Below, one piece after another: positions 55,960-64,000 of a stretch of 64,000 bases of DNA. Within the stretch, counting starts at the first letter, position 1. Every line of letters starts with the position of its first letter. The stretch spans positions 1,206,954-1,270,953 of the forward strand of contig JAINUG010000258.1 in assembly GCA_029706075.1 (NCBI GenBank), read 5' to 3'. Position numbers and translations under genes: made by a program. Under the pieces are notes generated by a model, which was not told the origin of the DNA, did no database searches, and saw only the letters and a list, made by a program, of their open reading frames with translations. This stretch comes from Aldrovandia affinis. Lineage: Eukaryota > Chordata > Actinopteri > Notacanthiformes > Halosauridae.

Positions 55960-57440
55960 CTAGAGAGATTTTCCATTCCCAACTGTGTGTGTGTGTGTGG
56001 TATGGCAGCTAACGTAATAGCTAGCTAATAATTCCTAGATTTAGCTGAGCAGGGATGTGGGAATGATTTGTGCTTGGACTGTAGGATGGAGATGAGAAAT
56101 CACTGCAGGAAAATCACAGCAATCACAGATTCTTCAGCCTGGCGGGAGGGCTCCCTGAACTGAATATAGACAGTAACTATCTAGCTAGTGTTCACAGATA
56201 TTGCTTACTAATTCAAGGCTTGGTAAGTGATAAATGCACGATCACTTGCTTGTGTAGGCAAGCAACTAGCAACAACAGATATCGATACCCAATGTCCATG
56301 AGCGCTAACCTCAGCACTGTGAACCACACATATCCTATACAACATCACTGGTACATCCCAGAGCATGCCAGCGGATGCTGTGGGAACCACCCCCAACCCA
56401 CGCCTGTACACCACCCCATCTCGTGACAAATAAATTTTTTTGAATATCCGTGCATGACGTGTTTGTTATGATGTGAGTGTAAAACATAAATAGTTCCAGC
56501 GAATAATTTTTTTTTTTTAAATCCTAAATTCACAGTTGTCAGCAGGACGATCACTTGAAAATCAAAGGTCATCCTTCTTAATGGACGACTGCTAATCTGG
56601 TTCCCTGATAAATCATGATGGCTCAGTCAGTGCTTAATTAGTAAAATAAGAGATGCCGGGGCTCAACTTGCTTCCCCCAACCACAGCCCCCCCCTGGAGG
56701 AAAAAGGGTAAAAGGACAGCCATGCTCCTCGCCTCTCTCTTTCCGCTATCCTTATGCCTCCCTTTACTTCTCGCATTGTCTGCTCCTCGGTGCCCTTTGG
56801 CGAGCCACGTCCGGACATATGGGGATGGTGAAGGAGAAAATATTCCCTCTACTGACAAAATTGTGTCTGACTATGGTGGGCCAGGGCCTAGTGTCGAAGA
56901 TGGACCGTGTATGGTCAGACTGCATGCAAAGAATGTGATCTGTATTAAGCCAACACAGAGAACCCAGGACAGAAAGCATTTGCAATTTCAGAGCTGATAC
57001 AGCCGTATTCTAGATCAAACGCTTTGAGCTCTAAACTATTATTTACCGAAGAACAACTGTACACTATTATTTAGCCAAGAATAAATGTCAAAGTATAATA
57101 AAAGATAGTTAAGGAGTGACCGCACCTGTGTTCTGCACTCTCTGCCAATATATTCTAATTCTGGTGGAAAAGTACCACAAATATCTAGAGAGAGATAAAA
57201 AAACATAACAGGAACCGTTAGTTCTGTGATGGTCTGCCAAGAGAGCGTCCCCCGATCAGAGAGAGGGGGTGTTTGCCTCGGCAAGCAGTTTCTCTTTGCC
57301 ACTTTCTGGCAAGTTAAGCAAGGCAGGGGCGAAGAATGACTAGAACCAGCTGTGGGTGCTCAAAATAGTACAGTACAGTCGGTAGGATAGGAGCCACTTA
57401 AATGTCGACACGGGTATATGACATATTAAGCACTTCTATC
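55960..57440. other. No gene recognised
   Basis: Frames at 56220-56426 and 56653-56997 show no domain. A (GT)n lies at 55986-55999. Confidence 0.45.
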
Positions 57441-57447
57441 ATTGTGT

Positions 57448-58281
57448 TGTTAGAATTCACTGTTAAAGATGAAACTAGGTAGAGAATGTAATCTTGCATT
57501 TACTCACACAAATATACTGGAAAGTAATGTTGTATAAACTCACAATCACTTACATACATACACTGAAAGGTGATGTGTGTAATTATATGCGGTCACAAGA
57601 TGTTTGTGTAATCATATGCGGTTACAAGATGTTTCTAGAAATATACACGGTCACAGGATCTATTACAGAATGTATTGAATTATTTTGTGTCACTGTTTCT
57701 AGCATAGCAGAGATACTATTGCTTAATAGTAAGATAAGATTCCATATAAGGTGCTTGGATAAATCATTATTTTTAGCCTGGCGGAACCACCATTAGAAAA
57801 GCGATGAGTAAAGCACTTGGCAAAATGCCAATATGGTGTAAAAGTCAACTGAGAAGGGACCACCCCCAGGGAAGGGATGGAAAGATTGGAATAGCCATTT
57901 ATGGATAAAACCACCATTATTTTCTAGTGATTAATGTTACGCATAACTAAAAGACCAATTAAAATGACCAGAAAAGTAAAACAGAAAGGTAAACCAATGA
58001 GGTAAACGAATGAAGTGACAAATCATGTAACTGTTAAGAAGTATATAAACTTTTTTGAAACAAAGGAATATTGGAGCAACTTGCAAGCTGCTCTCGGCTT
58101 TGTGATTTCATCTGAAATAAAGTCTAAACTTTGAAAATCTTTTTCCTGAAACCTCTTCTCTACTTTTCGGAAAATTGAGCAAAAACGGGACTTAGAAAAT
58201 AATTTTATTTCTGAATAATTTAACAAAAAATACTTTGAAAAGATTCTGAAAACTGGGAAAGACTCTAATTTTCCACAACAT
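57448..58281 (+). mobile_element. Putative retroviral-type LTR
   Basis: TGTTAGAATTCACTG … TTTTCCACAACA (TG…CA). TATATAAAC at 58041-58049, then a leader with TTGGAGCAACTTGCAAGC, and AAATAAAG at 58116-58123. The TATA-to-polyA spacing (about 70 bp) is that of an R region. No internal genes follow and I found no clear target duplication, so the boundaries are tentative. Confidence 0.4.
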
Positions 58282-58954
58282 TGGGTTGAAACATTCCAGT
58301 GGTGGAGCAACAAGGGTTAAAAACAGGAGCGATGATATGGTTGCTGTTTTTAAAGATGCTCTTGTTGACGTGCAGATTAGATTCATTTGTGAGAAACCTC
58401 TCTCGCACTCTGTGCTGGAAATTGCTACAGTGTTAACAACGGTTCAGAGATCCTTCAAGGGCTGTGTAACATGTTCTCTCAATATCTCTGTGAACACTCT
58501 GAAAGCATGAATTGTTTCTCAGCTGCTAAGTCTGTTAAAATACGTATTGTTAGCCCCTGCTGCTGCTGCTGCTGCTGCTAGCCCTGGCACAAATTAAGCA
58601 CTGGGCTCAGTGCCCCATTTTTTGCCATGAAAACATCTGAAGTTGCATTCGCTACAGCAAAGCACACTGAAGACACATTTGAAGTTCTATTTGCTGTAGC
58701 AACTCACATACTATGAAAAAAATCTGAATTTGTGTTGGCAACACACAAAAAAGGAATCTTGTGCAGGGTGATATCTGGGTTGGCAAACAGGATGTGTGAC
58801 AAAGTGCACGGAGCCACCCTGGACATTTCCTCCCAGGCCAGATGGAATTCAGTATATGAAATTTGTTTGGGTTTATGGAAGCAGGGCTGTAACTACAGGC
58901 CTGGTGTATCCCGTATCCAGGCTGAATGCTGGTTTAAGCTAACAGAGCACATAG
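58282..58954. other. Unassigned; contains (CTG)n at 58558-58579
   Basis: Seven CTG units. Frames 58286-58510 and 58732-58965 (…LDISSQARWNSVYEICLGLW…) hint at old transposase-like coding but cannot be assigned. Confidence 0.35.
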
Positions 58955-59120
58955 GGCAATTATAACCCTTGAGCAAGGTACTTAACCTGAATTGCTTCAG
59001 TAAAATATCCAGCTGTATTTAAATGGATTGTATGTAAAAGAAACATGTAAACTGTGTAAGTCGCTCTGGATAAGAGCGTCTGCTAAATGCCTAAAATGTA
59101 AATGTAATGTAAATGTATAA
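58955..59120 (+). mobile_element. SINE (core family, head type 3)
   Basis: CCTTGAGCAAGGTACTTAAC, CTGAATTGCTTCAGTAAAATATCCAGCTG, then AAGTCGCTCTGGATAAGAGC, GTCTGCTAAATGC and an AAATGTAAATGTAATGT tail. Confidence 0.9.
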
Positions 59121-59334
59121 CAGCAGTGTCACAGTACTGTGGACAAGCCGATATGCACTACTGTACATAATAGAGTGCTGCTGTACATGCTGTGAAAATG
59201 TTCAGGTGTAAATATGAGCATTTCTGTGATACCGGAGAACAAAATTCCAAAAGGTTTTTAACATCCTTCGTTTCCTTGGCAACCTGATTAATGAATAAAG
59301 AGTTTGTCATTCTAATCTGCAGAAGGGTGATTTT

Positions 59335-60985
59335 TTAAAATGTTATTTATTTAGCCTTTATTTTACCAGGAAGTGCCATTGAGATTCAAAATCTCCTTTC
59401 CAAGGGAGATCTGGCCAAAAATGGTAGCAGAGGTTACGCAGTAAATACATAAAACATACAATACAGTGGGAATACAAAGTATAGTGACAATCTATATCAG
59501 AAACAGGAGCACACATCTTTGCATCTTTGTTGTTTGAACTGGCTTAGAGGGACAAAGTGGTCAAGTTGGAGCTTTGACTGGAGATTGTTCCAGGACCAGG
59601 GTCCACAGTAAACAAAAGCCTTTTCACCAAAAACAGTTCTGATTCTGGGGACCTTAAGAAGAATGCAGGACTGTGAGCTTAAACTATAGGCATTGGTGGA
59701 TATTTGGAGAGTGGCCAAGTAAGAGGGTAGTTTACCAATAATGGCTTTGTAAATGAAAATATACCAGTTTATCAATCTTCTGGTGGCTAATGAGTTCCAG
59801 TGTAATTGCTGATACAGGACACAACGGTGAGTTCATGGTCTGAGGTTAGTGATAAAACGTAGAGCTGAGTGGTATAGGGAATCAAAGAATGTGGAGACTG
59901 GGGCGTGCACATAAATAATTTCACAGTAGTCTAGAACGGGTCTTTGCCTGGCATATTGAGAAAAGCAGGGTTTGTTTTTCAAAAAAGGAAACCAAGCTTA
60001 ACTTTGAGTTTTTTAATGCAGTACAAAACAGTGTCATCTGCGTAAAAATGAGTTTTTGGGTCCACAATTCCATCATCAAGGTTGTTTATGTAAATACTGA
60101 AGAGGATGGGAGCAAGGATCAAGCCCTGAGGAACATTATTTTCAACATTTAATCTTTTCATCAAACTGGATTTCAGACCATCAACAAAGACGCACTGCAT
60201 CCTGTTTGAAATATATTGTTTAAACCAGCCAACTACACCAGACCAATATCATAGAGTCTGTTGAGGAGAGCTTGATGGTCAACAGTATCAAACAGTATTT
60301 GTCACATCATTGACAACGTTCTTGATTGTCGAGGTGGTGCTGTGGCCCGCTGAAAAACTTGATTGATGCTTATTTAGAATATTGTTATCAGGCAGAAACT
60401 GTTTCAAATTGGAGTGTATGAGGCTCTCAAGGGTCTTGGCTAGGGCAGATAATCTGGAAATGGGTCTGTAGTTATTCAAGTTTGAAGGATCTCCACCTTT
60501 GTGCAGTGGTAGAACATGAGCCATTTTCCAGATACATGGCATCGTGTTAGTTTGGATTGAGAGATAGAAAATGTGAGTCAGGAATTGTAATTATGTCAGC
60601 TGCATTTACCTCCAGGATTTACCTCCATCAATGGCGCACAGGGCCTTGAGCACCTCAGTACAGGTATCAGGTCTAAAATTACCATACAACACCATTGTTT
60701 TCTTTTACCACAGGGTGAACAGAAGAGAGAGTGTATTTAGCTCAAAAAGAGAACTATAAAGTGCTGGTTGAAATGATTAACCATGTCAGATTTATTTGTG
60801 ACAAACTTGGATGTTCTAAGTGAAATCTCAAATGGAAGGTTATTATTGCTGGCGAAGGATAAGGATTTAACAATCATACATATTTTTTTAGGGTCATTTA
60901 GGTGTTTGGTAGTGGTTTTAAGGTAGAATTCTGATTTAGATTTCCAAATAAGACGAATGCTTTTATTTCTAGCCATGCGAAAGTT
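59335..60985 (-). mobile_element. LINE on minus, 5'-truncated, related to 8887-10740
   Basis: The 3' end (on minus) reads …TGGTAAAATAAAGGCTAAATAAATAACA at about 59342-59368. Linker coding reaches about 60985 (DWLNFRMARNKSIRLIWKSK), where a CA-rich repeat block begins. Same clade signatures as the 8887-10740 copy but a clearly different subfamily and more decayed. Confidence 0.85.
59497..60985 (-). pseudogene. LINE linker, RT and C-terminal domain, broken
   Basis: From high to low coordinates: linker (60985-60737), RT start MAHVLPLHKGGDPSNLNNYR and SFSAGHSTTSTIKNVVNDVT (60542-60288), GLILAPILFSIYINNLDDGI with YADD at 60033-60044 (60200-59979; the usual PQGS is PQGL here), then VPRIRTVFGEKAFVYCGPWS (59775-59497). 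Most of the palm region between 60288 and 60200 is deleted, removing the first catalytic Asp. Confidence 0.82.
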
Positions 60986-61974
60986 CAGCCAATCAGTAGG
61001 CTTCGCACTGCAGTGTGCCCTCTTTTGCAAAGCAGGCACCCTCAAAATTTCAGTAGAATTTTTTCTAGTTAGGGTGCCTGCTCCCCACAAACAAACAATA
61101 ACGCACACACACACACACACACACAGATATGTATTAGAGGAGTAGAGAGAGTTTGATACGCCTCCTCATTAACCAGGCCGTTTTCGCAGTCCAAATCGGT
61201 CGAGAAAATTGTTTAAAACAAGTCGGAAACATGCTAACATGCTACCCATTCAATTCAATGGCAGCGATAGCAGCGGTGTGACATTTTTTAATGTAGCGGC
61301 AAATCTAGCGGTTTAATCAGTGTAAAACATTGCTAGGTATTCAGCAGGGGCATTGTGACATCACTCACTCTAGCTGTGAAGCAATAACGCACACACACAC
61401 ACACACAGATGTGTAGGAGAGGAGTAGAGAGATACGCGTTTGTGTGAGAGAGTGCGTGTGCGTGTTGTGACTGTGTGTATGTGTGAGTGTGGAGAGTGTG
61501 TGTGTGTGTGTGTGGTGTGGTTTGGTAAGGTTGGCTCAGTGTGTTAGAGTGTTCAGATGTCCCTGAACATTGGAGTGTATGGAGCGGAATGTTCACAGCT
61601 GGAGCGGAATGTTCATAATTAGAGTGCTTCAGCAGGGGCATTGTGACATCACTCACTAGCTGTGAACATTCCGCTCCCTTCATTTCAATGGGCCCCCCAA
61701 ATGTCACGTGCGATCGCTAAGAAAAGTAATAGCACACGATTCCCGTCCGAGGCGCACGTTTTGATGTATTTTTTGCGTCTGTGCTGGCAACGCTGCGAGA
61801 CTAGTAGCGAACCGAAGTTTGTACGGAAGAAAAATAATAAGTATGGCGAAGAACAATAGAGTGCCTTTGCCTTTGCTTGCTTCGCACTGCAGTGTGCCCT
61901 CTTTTGCAAAGCAGCACCCTAACTAGGAAAAATTCCACAGAAATGTTGAGGTTGCCTGCTCCCCACACATAAGC

Positions 61975-62005
<31 letters not shown>

Positions 62006-62045
62006 GATGTGTAGGAGAGGAGTAGAGAGATACGTGTATGTACAG
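60986..62045. repeat. Duplicated CA-rich repeat blocks
   Basis: Block 61001-61160 and block 61881-62045 share CTTCGCACTGCAGTGTGCCC, TCTTTTGCAAAGCAG, CACCCTCAAAA/CACCCTAACTAGG, CTGCTCCCCACA and (AC)n followed by AGATGTGTAGGAGAGGAGTAG. A third partial copy starts at 61384. GGCATTGTGACATCACTCAC occurs at 61348 and 61635. GCTCCCTTCATTTCAATGGG near 61672 is a common fish repeat word. (GT)n at 61496-61515. Confidence 0.85.
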
Positions 62046-62198
62046 TGGAAGGTGTGGGAGTAAGATGAAAATGTTTTGAAGATTTATTTTCACACACAGC
62101 ATCACACCCTACTTTTGTTTTGTGACAGACTCAGATTGCAAACAGTTATCACTGAAGCAGACAGCCGTCCATCTTCTTGGTATTAGTCACATTTAGAC

Positions 62199-62575
62199 TG
62201 TCGTGGAAATTAAAACTCAGCAGGATCAGAGAGAATTCCTTTAAACAGTATTAAAGCTTTAATTACGAGCAGCTGCACGGAGACCCGTGTCAACGCAGGA
62301 CAGCGAATCTCCCGCCTTCAAATACAAATGGATATTTATATCCAACACAACGGAAGGGGAGGGAACAATCACAAGGGGGAAGTAACAGGGCGTTAACTTA
62401 CAGGTAAATGGAGCTATGGGCTAACATGGAGATATAACAGGTTGTTAGAACAGCCCTCCCAGGGTCTTAAACCAATGGGAAGGAGGTTTCCTGCCGTGGG
62501 AACGAACAACTGTTCCTTTGAAGTTGTGGCGCGAAAAGCTTTTGTCTCTGACTTCTGTGGCGCTGCAGCGTCACA
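62199..62575 (-). mobile_element. LTR-like segment, antisense
   Basis: TGTCGTGGAAATTAAAACTC at the left and GGCGCTGCAGCGTCACA at the right give TG…CA ends. The interior GGTTGTTAGAACAGCCCTCC…GTGGGAACGAACAACTG has LTR-like composition. No target duplication identified; tentative. Confidence 0.3.
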
Positions 62576-62579
62576 CTGA

Positions 62580-63375
62580 ATTAATTAGTGTCTACTGTCC
62601 ACCTCTGTGGATGTGGTCTAGCATCCCAACTCGATACAAATTTCTTCCTCCACAAGACCAATCCATCGCAGTGTTTCCCAAATCTTTGTACTGGAATAGA
62701 TCAAATAAGCAGAACTGGCAACAAGAAATGGATCAGTAACACCAACACATATGGTCAAAATAAAACAAGTTTTAATTCCAGTGTTCCACATATGCATAAT
62801 GCTGGGTTTATCTAGACAAAGAAGTGGGCATATGTACATCAGTAGGAACTCAAAGTAGTACAGACATAAATTGCAAGAGCAAAGGTGCGGCAGTGTGTAA
62901 AAAACTAAATCTAAAGATCTATACATTGTCTACATCAAAATAATTAGACAAAGAATAAATCAATAGAAAAACAAAAAACAAAAAAACAATATATATACAC
63001 ATACACACACATGTGCATACATATCTACTTGACAGAGGCAGTCTCAATGCAACAACATGTAAAACACATCATAACATGACAATGACATGGTAACCTACTC
63101 ATCGGTTATGAACAAATAATTAACTAGCCATTGCGTGGTGATCAAACCCATATTATAGCGTCCATACTCCATACACAGCCTTGAAGATGGAATGATATTT
63201 TGCCTCAAAAATAATAATAGTGCAACCAAAACGAGGACCTAAGTTGTCATTCAGTTCAGTGATCACCTTGTGACTTAGTCATATTGATTGAGATTCAGAC
63301 CATCTTCGCTGCATGCCTCACCGGAACTCCGGACAGCCGTATTTGAATCTGACACAGAAACCCGGTCTTGGTTCT
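62580..63375. other. No gene recognised
   Basis: AT-rich intergenic sequence with ATATATACACATACACACAC near 62987-63012. Confidence 0.5.
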
Positions 63376-63439
63376 CATTCTACGATGAATGAAGCGCTAG
63401 CTCCCACTGCCGGCCAGTAAAAATACAGTACGTCATCTG

Positions 63440-64000
63440 GCAGGTTATGTAGCGGTCGATGAACTCAATGACATCTGGACAGTCCTCGGGATCCTGAACC
63501 CCGGTGCCATCTTCAATCCAAACCACCATATGAATATGAGGACTTCCTCTGGCTTGAAACTCCACCCGAAATAGGTAATCTTCCACTGGACCGATGGGCT
63601 GTGCAGGTGACAGGATCAGATCTGTCATGAGTGCATCCACTCTCTTCTCAAACATGCGCATGACAGTGACTGGGTTGCTCCGGAGAATCTCGCATTTTCA
63701 TTCCAGTCAAGCACTGAAAAGTCCCTTCCTCGCCTTGAAATTCTCCTGCCGTCCCGGCATTTTCTTTCCTTCCGCGTCTGGATCGACATGCTGCAGGTGG
63801 CCATGTGAGTCTCCGTTACAAACTGCGCAAAGAAGAGATAGCTTTGGTCCTTTGCAAAGCGGGTATCGACACAGAATAGCCTCGTGTTGAAATACCTGCT
63901 TGGGGACAACTTGACTTGCCTGACCTCATCCAGTGTGTTCCGTCCAGTTGGGAACTGCACAGGAAAGGCCATGGCTTCAAGCTTTGGTATGGAGAAGAAG
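63440..64000 (-). pseudogene. Helitron Rep/helicase protein fragment, runs off the window
   Basis: On minus from 63972: [52 protein letters not shown]. After a frameshift near 63660: [40 protein letters not shown] with the HUH-type metal-binding HIH at 63530-63538, [12 protein letters not shown]. This is the Helitron-like N-terminal segment plus start of the Rep nuclease, used in rolling-circle transposition. The catalytic Tyr and helicase parts are not seen; homology fades at about 63440. Confidence 0.88.

Noticed and set aside
58286-58965. hAT transposase C-terminus
   Set aside because: Some phrases look transposase-like, but no hAT dimerisation motif is visible and the frames are short.

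Overview
The window looks like gene-poor, transposon-dense nuclear DNA from a ray-finned (probably teleost) fish. The signs are piggyBac, Tc1, hAT, Helitron and Polinton-type elements together with L2/I-like LINEs, Ty3/gypsy LTR elements, tRNA-derived SINEs carrying the fish-type core TTAGCAGACGCTYTTATCC, long dinucleotide microsatellites, and no operons or bacterial gene spacing. I cannot name the species from sequence alone. No confidently identifiable host protein-coding gene is present. Two short exon-like starts (15306-15366, minus; 17881-18006, plus) are only candidates.

Layout. 0-3.9 kb: a microsatellite, a frameshifted zinc-binding TE-type gene and several short duplications. 4.2-7.9 kb: a possible degenerate hAT-like element containing a 1.7-kb piggyBac deletion derivative (TTAA both sides) and a broken Tc1-type transposon with DD36E spacing. 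8.9-10.7 kb: a 5'-truncated LINE on minus. 11.57-14.81 kb: a 3.24-kb DNA transposon that I cannot assign to a known superfamily, with 16-bp imperfect TIRs, a 5-bp ACCAT target duplication and many copies of TGTCATTCGGGATAAC; the outermost copies lie about 180 bp from each end in mirror orientation. 15-21.4 kb: mostly unrecognised sequence with SINEs and old Tc1 remains. 21.4-31.4 kb: two decayed gypsy elements, an L2-type LINE, and two copies of an LTR in opposite orientation around the second gypsy. 32-36 kb: LINE, SINE and MITE pieces.

36.8-46.8 kb: a 10,037-bp Polinton/Maverick-type element with ~2-kb terminal inverted repeats and TSD TATCAG. It sits inside the endonuclease of a LINE, whose frame (…G-I-S-D-H…) resumes exactly across one copy of the TSD. 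It retains a truncated packaging ATPase and one intact 200-aa ORF; I saw no polB, integrase or capsid gene, and other repeats have landed inside it. 47-64 kb: a solo LTR with TSD GTAT, hAT and LINE ORF1 fragments, a 1,447-bp non-autonomous hAT element with TSD CGTCTCAC, SINEs, a second LINE on minus, duplicated CA-rich blocks, and a Helitron Rep fragment running off the right edge.

The recognisable genes are almost all transposon genes, most of them broken. The window is best read as a nested insertion record: LINE, then Polinton, then repeats inside the Polinton; LTR, then SINE; hAT-like element, then piggyBac and Tc1. The most original items are the 11.57-14.81 kb element with its mirror-placed motif, and the compact Polinton derivative with exact insertion boundaries.
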